Part shown: piece by piece, positions 55,701 through 63,733 of the stretch
Numbering within the stretch: the first letter of the stretch is position 1
Layout: each line of letters opens with the position of its first letter
NCBI RefSeq assembly: GCF_003345355.1
Contig: NZ_QQNB01000002.1
Location: 992,001 to 1,056,000 of the forward strand
Direction: 5' to 3'
DNA from: Sphingomonas aracearum
Lineage (GTDB): Bacteria; Pseudomonadota; Alphaproteobacteria; Sphingomonadales; Sphingomonadaceae
Length of the DNA stretch: 64,000 nt
Translations under genes and position numbers: made by a program
The notes under the pieces: generated by a model
The model's input: only the letters and a program-made list of their open reading frames with translations
The model's database searches: none
Told to the model about the DNA's origin: nothing

Positions 55701-57303
55701 GGTCGATCGGCGGGTTCGTCACCTGGCTGAAATTCTGGCGGAAAAACTGGCTGATGATGCGCGGCTTGTCGGAAATGACGGCGAGCGGCGTGTCGTCGCC
55801 CATCGAGCCGATCGCTTCCTTGCCCACCTCCACCATCGGCGACAGGATCAGCTCCATGTCCTCCAGCGTCTGCCCGGCGGCGATCTGGCGGCGGGTAAGC
55901 TCGGCACGCGGGAACGTCGTGGTGGCGCCCTCCGGCACCGGCGGCAGGTCGTCCAGCGTCAGGAATGCGCCGATCATTCCGGCATAATCATGCTCGCCGG
56001 CGATCTGGTTCTTGATCTCCCGGTCGGTGAACAGGCGACCCTGGTCGAGATCGACCGCGATCATCTGCCCCGGTCCCAACCGCCCCTTCTCCACGATCGT
56101 GGACTCGGGCACCACCACCATGCCACTTTCCGACCCGACGATCAGCAGGCCATCGGCGGTACGGGTGTAGCGCAGGGGGCGCAGCGCGTTGCGGTCCATG
56201 CCCGCCACCGCCCAGCGGCCGTCGGTCATGGCGAGCGCGGCCGGGCCGTCCCACGGCTCCATCACCGAGGCGAGATACTGGTACATCGCGTCATGCGCGG
56301 GCGGTACTTCGGGGTTGCCGATATAGGCCTCCGGCACCAGCATCAGCTTGGCGGTGGGCGCGTCGCGGCCCGAGCGGCAGATCGCCTCGAACACCGCGTC
56401 GAGCGCAGCGGTATCGGAGGCGCCCGCCGGGATCACCGGCTTGATGTCCTCCGAATGCTCGCCGAACGCGGTTGCCGCCATCTTGATCTCGTGGCTGAGC
56501 ATCCAGTTCTTGTTGCCGCGGATCGTGTTGATCTCGCCATTATGCGCAAGGCAGCGGAACGGCTGTGCCAGCCACCATTGTGGGAAGGTGTTGGTGGAAT
56601 AACGCTGGTGGAAGATCGCGACCCGGCTCTCGAAGCGCTGGTCGGTCAGGTCCGGATAGAAGACGGACAGGCTTTCGGCGAGGAACAGCCCCTTGTAGAT
56701 GACCGAGCGGCAGGACAGCGAGCAGATGTAGAAGCCGCTGATCTGCGCGGCGATCACGCGCTTCTCGATCCGGCGGCGGACGAGGTACAGGTCCTTCTCG
56801 AACTCGGCGGCGGATTGCGCATCCGGCATCGGACCGGCGATCATGATCTGCTCGATCTCGGGCCGCGTCGCCTGCGCCTTCATCCCGATGACCGAGACAT
56901 CGACCGGCACCTGGCGCCAGCCATAGATGGTGTAGCCCGCCTCGATGATCGCGCTCTCGACGATCGTGCGGCACGTCTCCTGCGCGCCCAGATCGGTGCG
57001 CGGCAGGAAGATCATGCCCACCGCCAGCCGGTTCGCCTTGGGCTTGTGCCCGGACGCGGCCACCGCTTCCTCGAAGAAGCGCAGCGGAAGGTCGATGTGC
57101 AGGCCCGCGCCGTCCCCGGTCTTGCCGTCCGCATCCACGGCGCCGCGGTGCCACACCGCCTTCAGCGCATCGATCGCGGACTGCACCACGCGGCGCGACG
57201 GCGTGCCGTCGGTCGCCGCGACGAGGCCGACGCCGCAGGCGTCGGACTCGAATTCCGGGCGATACATGCCGTGCTCGGCGAGGTACTGGCGCTGGTCGGT
57301 CAC
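52792..57303 (-). CDS. gltB: Glutamate synthase (NADPH) large subunit
   Basis: 1503 residues. A short propeptide must be cut to expose nucleophile Cys23 ([11 protein letters not shown]) of the glutaminase domain. The central and FMN-binding synthase domains ([35 protein letters not shown]), the 3Fe-4S cysteine cluster [17 protein letters not shown] and the C-terminal beta-helix rich in glycine follow. Converts glutamine and 2-oxoglutarate to two glutamates with GltD. The start codon is GTG and overlaps the DUF2059 stop (GTGA). Confidence 0.97.
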   Translation of the reverse strand: [1503 protein letters not shown]

Positions 57304-57959
57304 TTGCCCGTTTCCTTCTTCTTGGGCGGCGGGGGCAGATGCTTCGTGGCGTCCTGCACCTTGACGAAGATCGCCGGCATCGCCTTCATCAGGCGCGGGG
57401 TGAAGGCCTGCATCGCCTTCATCATTTCCGGCCCCATCATCAGCATCATGGAATCAGCGGCATAGGCAATGCCGGTAGGCGTGGCGAAGAAGCGCTGGAG
57501 GTCGGCCAATTGCTGCACCGAGAAGCGCCGGGCATAGGATTGCACCAGTGCAGCGCGCACCTCGGGCTCAACCTCCGTCATCAGCTTGCCCATCTCGTCG
57601 AACATCACGCGCATGGTGATGTCCGTCCGCTGCTGAAAATACGGGTCGGTCTCCGCCATGATCTGGCCGAAGGTCTTGCCGTCGCGCTTGCCCGCAGGCA
57701 TCTCGGCGGCCGGCAGCATGTCCTCCGGCCGCATCCCATACATGCCGGCGAGCATGCCGCTGCTCATCTGCTCGGCCATGCCGCGCATCAGCCGGGCATA
57801 GGTTCCGAGCGGCCAGACCTGGTCGATCACCGGCCGAGCCGCCGCGACCCGGGCCGGGTCCGCCGACTGCGCCCCGGCCGTCGCCGCCGGTGCGGGCGCG
57901 ATTATGGCAGGAGGCGTTTGGGACTGGACCGCCGCCAGGAAGAGGAGGCCCGCGATCAC
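57300..57959 (-). CDS. DUF2059-domain exported protein inserted between gltD and gltB
   Basis: 219 residues from a GTG that overlaps the gltD stop (GTGA). A short hydrophobic signal (IAGLLFLAAVQ) and a Pro/Ala linker lead to a helical domain with the DUF2059-type segment YARRFSVQQLADLQRFFATPTGIAYA near the C-terminus, which ends in PPPPKKKETGK. The stop overlaps the gltB start by 4 bp. Function unknown; the gene is unrelated by fold to glutamate synthase, yet is translated between its two subunits. Confidence 0.82.
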   Translation of the reverse strand: MIAGLLFLAAVQSQTPPAIIAPAPAATAGAQSADPARVAAARPVIDQVWPLGTYARLMRGMAEQMSSGMLAGMYGMRPEDMLPAAEMPAGKRDGKTFGQIMAETDPYFQQRTDITMRVMFDEMGKLMTEVEPEVRAALVQSYARRFSVQQLADLQRFFATPTGIAYAADSMMLMMGPEMMKAMQAFTPRLMKAMPAIFVKVQDATKHLPPPPKKKETGK

Positions 57960-59389
57960 GCCGCCTTCCTCTCGGCCGCCATCTTCGCCTTCAGATGCGC
58001 ATGGATGTGGCTCGCCACGTCGCGGCCGTCGCGGATCGCCCACACGACCAGGCTGGCGCCGCGCACGATGTCGCCGGCGGCGAACACGCCGTCCAGGCTG
58101 GTCATCAGCGTCTTGTTGTCCACCAGCAGCGTGCCCCAGCGCGTGACGCCCAGTTCCGGCGCGCCGAACAGGGCGGGCAGGTCCTCCGCATCATAGCCGA
58201 GCGCCTTCACCACCATGTCCGCGGGCAGGTCGAGCTCGCCGCCGGGATCGACTTCCGGCGCGCGGCGGCCGCTGGCATCGGGCGCGCCCAGCCGCATGCG
58301 GCTGGCGCGGACGCTGGACACGGTGTCCCCGTCGAAGCTGACGGGTGCCGACAGCCACACGAACTCGACGCCCTCCTCCTCGGCATTGGCGACCTCGCGC
58401 TGGCTCCCCGGCATGTTCGCCCGATCGCGCCGGTAGAGGCACTTAACGCTGGCCGCGCCCTGCCGAACGGCGGTGCGCACGCAATCCATCGCGGTGTCAC
58501 CGCCGCCGACCACCACCACGTTCTTCCCCGCGGCGTTTAGCGATCCCTCGTCGAACGCCGGCACCGCGTCGCCGAAGCTCTTGCGGTTGGAGGCGATCAG
58601 ATAATCCAGCGCCTCGATCACGCCACCTGCATCACTGCCGGGCACCTTGATCTCGCGCGGACGGTACACGCCCGTGGCGATCAGCAGCGCATCGTGCCGT
58701 GCGCGCAGATCCTCCAGCGTCGCCTCGCGGCCGACCTCGAAGCCCTCGTGAAAGACGATGCCGGCGTCCCGCAGGCGATCCACCCGGCGGGTGACGACAT
58801 GCTTTTCCAGCTTGAAGCCGGGGATGCCATAGGTCAGCAGCCCGCCCGCGCGGTCATGCCGGTCATAGACGTGCACGTCATAGCCGAGCGTGCGCAGATA
58901 GTCCGCCGCCGACAGCCCGGCCGGTCCCGCGCCGATGATGCCGACCGATTGCCCGCGCGCAGGCCCGACATGGACGGGCTCCACCCAGCCCTCTTCCCAG
59001 GCCGTGTCGGTGATGAACTTCTCCACCGAACCGATCGTCACCGCACCATGCCCGGAGAACTCGATCACGCAATTGCCCTCGCACAACCGATCCTGCGGGC
59101 AGATGCGGCCGCAGATTTCCGGCATGGTCGAGGTCGCGTTCGACAATTCGTACGCTTCGCGCAGCCGCCCCTCCGCCGTCAGCCGCAGCCAGTCGGGGAT
59201 GTGGTTGTGCAGCGGGCAATGCACCGAGCAGTAGGGAACGCCGCATTGCGAGCAGCGTCCGGCCTGCGCCTCGGCCGCGGGCACGGCGTAGCGATCGGCG
59301 ATCTCGCGAAAGTCCTCCGCGCGCGCTTCCGCCGCACGCTTGGTAGGGTAGCGCTGCTCGCGATCGACGAACTTCAACGTGCTGGCCAT
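57956..59389 (-). CDS. gltD: Glutamate synthase (NADPH) small subunit
   Basis: 477 residues. Two Cys clusters for 4Fe-4S centres (CSQCGVPYCSVHCPLHN and CGRICPQDRLCEGNC), an FAD site GIIGAGPAGLSAADYLRTLG and an NADPH site VVVVGGGDTAMDCVRTA. Passes electrons from NADPH to GltB. First gene of the gltD-DUF2059-gltB unit; order gltD before gltB is the reverse of the enterobacterial one. A 9-bp inverted repeat lies about 70 bp upstream. Confidence 0.97.
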   Translation of the reverse strand: MASTLKFVDREQRYPTKRAAEARAEDFREIADRYAVPAAEAQAGRCSQCGVPYCSVHCPLHNHIPDWLRLTAEGRLREAYELSNATSTMPEICGRICPQDRLCEGNCVIEFSGHGAVTIGSVEKFITDTAWEEGWVEPVHVGPARGQSVGIIGAGPAGLSAADYLRTLGYDVHVYDRHDRAGGLLTYGIPGFKLEKHVVTRRVDRLRDAGIVFHEGFEVGREATLEDLRARHDALLIATGVYRPREIKVPGSDAGGVIEALDYLIASNRKSFGDAVPAFDEGSLNAAGKNVVVVGGGDTAMDCVRTAVRQGAASVKCLYRRDRANMPGSQREVANAEEEGVEFVWLSAPVSFDGDTVSSVRASRMRLGAPDASGRRAPEVDPGGELDLPADMVVKALGYDAEDLPALFGAPELGVTRWGTLLVDNKTLMTSLDGVFAAGDIVRGASLVVWAIRDGRDVASHIHAHLKAKMAAERKAA

Positions 59390-59455
59390 CGCCGGCGTCT
59401 CCTTCTCACAGCCAGATAGCTGCGAGAAGAAGCCGAGTCACGTACTTTTCAGCAA

Positions 59456-59478
59456 GTAGGTAAGTCTTCCTTACCTAC
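59456..59478. promoter_or_regulatory. Inverted repeat upstream of gltD
   Basis: GTAGGTAAG-TCTTC-CTTACCTAC, a perfect 9-bp inverted repeat with a 5-bp centre, lies in the AT-richer 159-bp gap between uppP and gltD, about 67 bp before the gltD start. It could be an operator or an attenuating hairpin for the glutamate synthase unit. Role inferred from position only. Confidence 0.4.
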
Positions 59479-59548
59479 GGGGCTGCAAATTCTACTGCGA
59501 GAGCTCTAGGTCATCAAAGAACACCAGCAGAGTAGGTCCGTCGCGGTC

Positions 59549-60358
59549 TTATCGAGCGAGAAGCCACACCAGCGCCGCCCCACCGGCGACGATGCGGTAC
59601 CAGGCAAACGGCGAAAAACCGTGACGGCTGACGATGCCGACGAACCACCGGACGACGAACACCGCCACGACGAACGCAACAACGAAGCCGATGGCGATCC
59701 CGGTCATGCCGACGCCCTGCCCGGTCGCCAGCTCGTGCCGGTTCTTCACCAGCTCCAGCACGGACGCGCCCAGCATGGTGGGGATCGCGAGAAAGAAACT
59801 GAACTCCGCCGCCGTGCGCCGCTCCACGCCCAGGCTCAGCGCACCCAGGATCGTCGCGCCCGACCGGCTCACGCCCGGGATCATCGCCAGGCACTGTATG
59901 AAGCCGATGCCGAGCACCTTGGGCAGCGGCACGTCGGCAATCCCCTTGATCGCGCCCTCGCGCACCCAGCGCTCGATGCCCAGGATGGCGACGCCGCCGA
60001 CGATCAGCGCCACCGCCACCGTGATCGGTGATTCGAGCAACGCCTCGATCTGCTTGTGCAGCGCCAGGCCGAGCACCGCGGCGGGCAGGAAGGCGACGAT
60101 CAGGTTGCGCACGAACCGCACCGATGGCGGATCCCAGCGTAGCAGCCCCTGCAGCACCGCCCAGAAAGTCCGCCAGTACAGCACCACCACCGCCAGGATC
60201 GCGCCCAGCTGGATGACGATGTTGAACAGCGCCCAATAGGCCGGATCATAGCCGAGCAGCGCGCCGGCCAGGATCAGATGCCCGGTGGAGGAGACGGGCA
60301 GGAATTCCGTGATCCCCTCGACCAGGCCGAGGAGAAGGATCGAAATGAGGTCGTTCAA
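59549..60358 (-). CDS. uppP: Undecaprenyl-diphosphatase
   Basis: 269 residues, inner membrane, BacA/UppP family. Recycles the C55 carrier lipid for peptidoglycan and polysaccharide export. Both signature motifs are intact: EGITEFLPVSSTGH near the N-terminus and PGVSRSGATI in the second half, which provide the catalytic Glu, Ser and Arg. It lies 45 bp after the NDUFA9-like gene on the same strand. Confidence 0.97.
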   Translation of the reverse strand: MNDLISILLLGLVEGITEFLPVSSTGHLILAGALLGYDPAYWALFNIVIQLGAILAVVVLYWRTFWAVLQGLLRWDPPSVRFVRNLIVAFLPAAVLGLALHKQIEALLESPITVAVALIVGGVAILGIERWVREGAIKGIADVPLPKVLGIGFIQCLAMIPGVSRSGATILGALSLGVERRTAAEFSFFLAIPTMLGASVLELVKNRHELATGQGVGMTGIAIGFVVAFVVAVFVVRWFVGIVSRHGFSPFAWYRIVAGGAALVWLLAR

Positions 60359-60403
60359 GGCGTCGCTCCCCCGAGCGTGAAGGGCGGCAACGCCCGAAAG
60401 AGA

Positions 60404-61339
60404 TCAGGCCGAAGCGTGCGCGCTGAACCGGCCCTCGCGGCGGAAGCGGACAAGCCAGTTCGGCGCGACGCTGGCCAGCGGCGTGGGCTCCACCCCCAGC
60501 GCCTCCAGCCCGTCCGCGCCCGGCGCCACGACATTGTCCGTCTGCAGCATCTTCCACTGGTCGCTCGTGATCGGCGCGCCGGGCAGGAAGCCGAGCGCAG
60601 CAATGGCGGCGCTCACCGGATCCGGCAGCTCCACCAGCGATGGCGTGCGCCCGATCGCTTCGCCGATCCAGCGCATCAGCGCGGCCATGGAGAGCACGTC
60701 CGGGCCGCCCAGCTCGTAGGTCCTGCCGCCATGCGCCTTCGGGTCGGAAAGCGCGGCGACGATCGCCTGCGCCACGTCCTTCACGAACACCGGCTGGAAC
60801 TTCGCCTCCGGCTTCAGCACCGGCACGATCGGCGCACGCGAGAGCATCCCGGCGAAGCGGTTGATGAACTGGTCCTCGCGGCCGAACACGATCGAGGGGC
60901 GCAGGATCGTGGCGCCGGGGAACGCCTGGTGCACTCCCGCCTCCCCCGCCGCCTTGGTGCGCGCATAGGCCGCGGCGGACGTCGCATCGGCACCGATCGC
61001 GGAGATCAGCACGAAGCTGCCTGCCCCGGCCCTGGCCGCCGCCTCTGCCGCATGGCGCGGTCCGTCGGCCTGCAGCGCCTGGAAGTCCCCGCTCAGCGCG
61101 CCGACGAGGTAGACCACCGCATCCGAGCCCGCCACCGCCCGGGCGATGCTGGCCGGCTTGCGCACGTCCACCGCCACGAACTGGCTTTGCCCCAGCGCGC
61201 TCTGCGTCTTGAGAAAGAATGCCTGGCGCGGGTCTCGCTGTGCGATCCGCACCCGTGCCCCTGCGCGCAGCAACGCCTGCGCCGCATAGCGCCCGACGAA
61301 CCCGCCCCCGCCGATCAGCGTAACCAGCTTGTCCTTCAT
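60404..61339 (-). CDS. NDUFA9-like NAD(P)-binding protein (atypical SDR)
   Basis: 311 residues. Starts MKDKLVTLIGGGGFVGRYAAQALLRAGA, a TGxxGxxG-type nucleotide loop with extra glycines; SDAVVYLVGALSG, SFVLISAIGADATSAAAYARTKAAGE and FQPVFVKDVAQAIVAAL follow the NDUFA9/YlbE-like pattern. Catalytic Tyr-x-x-x-Lys is present as YARTK. In bacteria these are not proven complex I subunits. It is upstream of uppP in one transcript and starts 103 bp from tRNA-Leu, divergent from it. Confidence 0.87.
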   Translation of the reverse strand: MKDKLVTLIGGGGFVGRYAAQALLRAGARVRIAQRDPRQAFFLKTQSALGQSQFVAVDVRKPASIARAVAGSDAVVYLVGALSGDFQALQADGPRHAAEAAARAGAGSFVLISAIGADATSAAAYARTKAAGEAGVHQAFPGATILRPSIVFGREDQFINRFAGMLSRAPIVPVLKPEAKFQPVFVKDVAQAIVAALSDPKAHGGRTYELGGPDVLSMAALMRWIGEAIGRTPSLVELPDPVSAAIAALGFLPGAPITSDQWKMLQTDNVVAPGADGLEALGVEPTPLASVAPNWLVRFRREGRFSAHASA

Positions 61340-61442
61340 GTCCGATGCTCGCCCGTCTTTTTGTTCGCCCAACGCCTTTGGCCTGCAAAGAGCCTGTTGA
61401 CAAGGCCGCCGACCCTCCCCTAGAGGCGCCGGCCTACCCCGT

Positions 61443-61529
61443 GCCCAGATGGCGGAATTGGTAGACGCACCAGCTTCAGGTGCTGGCGATCGCAAGGTCG
61501 TGGAGGTTCGAGTCCTCTTCTGGGCACCA
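61443..61529 (+). tRNA. tRNA-Leu(CAG)
   Basis: 87 nt with encoded CCA. Acceptor GCCCAGA/TCTGGGC, D arm GGCGGAATTGGTAGACGC, anticodon stem CCAGC/GCTGG with loop TTCAGGT (anticodon CAG), a long class II variable arm, and a T arm with GGTTCGAGTCC. Its last 17 bases (61513-61529) belong to the left copy of a 164-bp inverted repeat that frames the adjacent integrase. Confidence 0.96.
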
Positions 61530-61676
61530 GTTACTCCAACATCGTTGGAAATGCGCGGAGATCGTCGGTCAGACGGTCTCCGACGCGCGTTTGCTACACG
61601 CGACTGCTACACAATCTGCGCAGCAATCGTCCCGAAACCTTCGGAAAACCGCCAGTAATCGTCGAAGTGGCTGTTA
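61513..61676 (+). repeat. Left copy of perfect 164-bp inverted repeat (starts in tRNA-Leu)
   Basis: From TCCTCTTCTGGGCACCAG in the tRNA 3' end to GTGGCTGTTA. Identical, in opposite orientation, to 63112-63275; both ends of the identity are sharp. It contains the probable att core (the tRNA 3' end) plus about 147 bp of element-side sequence upstream of the integrase. Confidence 0.95.
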
Positions 61677-61713
61677 CACAAAGCTGCTACACAATCGGCC
61701 TGTCGGGCTGTGT

Positions 61714-63114
61714 ATGCGCGGCACCCAGTTCTACTATCGTCGCCGGGTTCCGGGTGACGCTCGAAGCCTGATTGGTCGCACGGAGATATGGCGTTCGCTT
61801 CGAACGGATAGCCTCAAGATCGCTTTGCGTCGGTTGCCCGTTGCGATGGCGCAGGTCGAAGCTGAGATCGAGCATAGCCGCTGGATGGCGGGTCTTCCTC
61901 ATGATCAGACGCTATTCGAACCGTCACCTGACGATGCGGCGGCAAAGCGACCGACGATCCGTGACCCTGCCCCTGTCGAGCAGGTGGCGACGACGCCTCC
62001 CGTCCAGCCTTCCAGTCTGACCTTTGGCGATGCCTATGAGCGCTATCTCGCCGATCCGACACAGGCATGGTCGGCACGAACGCGCGAAACTTATGAGACG
62101 AGCCGTAAGCTTGCTGTGTCGGTGATCGGGAAGAATGTTCCGATGCACACGCTCGCGCGCGCTCACTGTCGCGATTACATCGATGTCCTGCGGTTTATGC
62201 CGCGAAACGCCGCCAAGCGCTTTCCAAAGCTCACCGCGCGCCAAGCCGCCGACCGGGCTCGCAAGCGCGGTGACACCGATCTCATCAGCGCAGCGAATGC
62301 GAACGCCTGCATCGCGAATCTCTCCACCTTTTTGAACTGGGCGGTCAATGAAGAGTTGCTCGCCCGCAACCCGATCCGGGGATTGCGCCTCCCCGACGAG
62401 ACGGCGAAGAAGGATAAGCGATTCCCGTTCAGCCCAGAGCAGCTTCGCGCGATCTTCGATGCTCCGCTATATCGTGGGTGCCTCGACGGAGAGCGGGGCT
62501 ATGCGAAGCCCGGAGATGAACGCCCCCGCAACGCTCGGTTCTGGGTGCCGTTGATCGGCCTTCACACCGGCATGCGCCTCAACGAAATCTGCCAACTGGA
62601 TGTCGCCGATGTCCGAATGGTTGATGGCATCAGGTGCTTCGTGATCACCGAGGATTCGATCGCCGGAAGCAGCGACAAGAATCTCAAGACCGGCGCAAGC
62701 GAGCGACTGATGCCGATCCACCAGAATCTGATCGACTGTGGCTTGCTCCACTTCGTCGAAGAACAGCGTCGCAGCGGGCAGATGAAGCTGTTTGAGGAGA
62801 TCGACCCCGGCACAAAGGGCGTGCGCGCAGTGGCATTTTCGAAGTGGTTCACGCAGTTCCTGCGTAGCTGTGGTGCCTATCAGCCTCGAACCTGCTTCCA
62901 CTCGTTTCGTCATAACTTTCGTGACGAGTTGCGCGACGCGCGTGTCGATCATGATTTGGCGATGGCGCTCGGCGGTTGGACCAGCGGGTCAGGAAAGCGC
63001 GGCGCATCGGAGAACTATGGTAACGGACACCGCGTCAGCGCGCTGCATGAGGCAGTCAGCGCACTGACCTTCAGGGACATCGACATCTCTCATCTGGCGT
63101 GGAACGCCAGATAA
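61714..63114 (+). CDS. Phage-type tyrosine integrase flanked by inverted repeats
   Basis: 466 residues. The N-terminus MRGTQFYYRRRVPGDARSLI with EIWRSLRTDSLKIALRR resembles the N-terminal part of alphaproteobacterial integrases. A SAM-like core-binding domain (about 110-250) precedes the catalytic domain: TGMRLNEICQLDV (Arg about 288), HSFRHNFRDEL (His396, Arg399), LGGWTSG, and ENYGNG (Tyr about 435). The frame is open into tRNA-Leu, but the ATG at 61714 is the first sensible start. The natural-looking C-terminus (RDIDISHL) ends at a TAA that is the first codon of the right inverted-repeat copy. All catalytic residues are present, so it should be active. Confidence 0.9.
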   Translation: MRGTQFYYRRRVPGDARSLIGRTEIWRSLRTDSLKIALRRLPVAMAQVEAEIEHSRWMAGLPHDQTLFEPSPDDAAAKRPTIRDPAPVEQVATTPPVQPSSLTFGDAYERYLADPTQAWSARTRETYETSRKLAVSVIGKNVPMHTLARAHCRDYIDVLRFMPRNAAKRFPKLTARQAADRARKRGDTDLISAANANACIANLSTFLNWAVNEELLARNPIRGLRLPDETAKKDKRFPFSPEQLRAIFDAPLYRGCLDGERGYAKPGDERPRNARFWVPLIGLHTGMRLNEICQLDVADVRMVDGIRCFVITEDSIAGSSDKNLKTGASERLMPIHQNLIDCGLLHFVEEQRRSGQMKLFEEIDPGTKGVRAVAFSKWFTQFLRSCGAYQPRTCFHSFRHNFRDELRDARVDHDLAMALGGWTSGSGKRGASENYGNGHRVSALHEAVSALTFRDIDISHLAWNAR

Positions 63115-63275
63115 CAGCCACTTCGACGATTACTGGCGGTTTTCCGAAGGTTTCGGGACGATTGCTGCGCAGATTGTGTAGCAGTCGCGTGTAGCAAACG
63201 CGCGTCGGAGACCGTCTGACCGACGATCTCCGCGCATTTCCAACGATGTTGGAGTAACTGGTGCCCAGAAGAGGA
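63112..63275 (-). repeat. Right copy of perfect 164-bp inverted repeat
   Basis: Exact reverse complement of 61513-61676. Starts at the integrase stop codon and ends with the inverted tRNA-Leu 3' end (TGGTGCCCAGAAGAGGA). Beyond 63275 the sequence has no tRNA body. Confidence 0.95.
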
Positions 63276-63439
63276 AAAATCGGCGAAGGCGGATTCGAGT
63301 CCCTCGGCGGGGTCGAGATTTTGTCCTGCTTTTTCAGGACCGGGGCTGGTTTGCGGTGTGAGTCCCAGAAGAGCACCGGCACCCTCAGTTGCATCAGGCG
63401 ACGCCAGCGGGTCTCCGATCTCGTTGGCGTCGCCGATGG
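63276..63439. other. Gene-free stretch with short hairpins and a core-like motif
   Basis: No gene seen; with the inverted repeat the gene-free span after the integrase is about 325 bp. Contains a small hairpin GTCCTG-CTTTTT-CAGGAC (63323-63340), a 10-bp copy of the att core CCCAGAAGAG (63364-63373, exactly 100 bp from the one in the repeat) and a 10-bp stem GGCGACGCCA / TGGCGTCGCC (63397-63434). Confidence 0.6.
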
Positions 63440-63640
63440 TCATATGAAGCTGTCGGCGTGATAGGTGATGCCGATGCCGTATTGGTCAGCTTGCTGTGCC
63501 GCGTATAAGAGCGCTTCGGGATAAGTCTCGAAGCCCGCATCGTCGATCAACTCGCCATGCTGCTCGTCAGCATCGCGAAGGACGAGCACTTGCCAAGTTC
63601 GCTGGACTACCACTGTGATATTTTGATCGGACATTTTCAT
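63440..63640 (-). CDS. Small protein of unknown function on the second island
   Basis: 66 residues, soluble, with alternating strand-like and helical stretches (NITVVVQRTWQVLVLRDADE, TYPEALLYAAQQADQYGIGI). No signal peptide, cysteine or recognised motif. Two start codons are possible, six bases apart (MKMSDQN or MSDQN), the first after an AGAAAG leader. Acidic, and probably a small alpha/beta domain; could be a regulatory or antitoxin-like protein, but nothing proves it. Confidence 0.5.
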   Translation of the reverse strand: MKMSDQNITVVVQRTWQVLVLRDADEQHGELIDDAGFETYPEALLYAAQQADQYGIGITYHADSFI

Positions 63641-63733
63641 TCTTTCTCGGCATCATTGCCATGAGGCCATTCTACCAAAGCGGGCGGTTGTCCCGCATTA
63701 TTGAAGTTTAGCACTGCCGGAGATTTTGAGATC

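Noticed and set aside
52831..57465. A 1544-codon open frame antisense to gltB
   Set aside because: Very rich in Arg, His, Asp and Gln with no domain; covers a gene with full glutamate synthase motifs on the other strand.
60404..61339. Complex I subunit
   Set aside because: Resembles NDUFA9, but no nuo genes are present and bacterial members are not shown to be part of complex I; called NDUFA9-like only.
61480..61713. N-terminal extension of the second integrase into tRNA-Leu
   Set aside because: The frame is open by chance; it would translate tRNA and inverted-repeat DNA, and family homology starts at the ATG at 61714.
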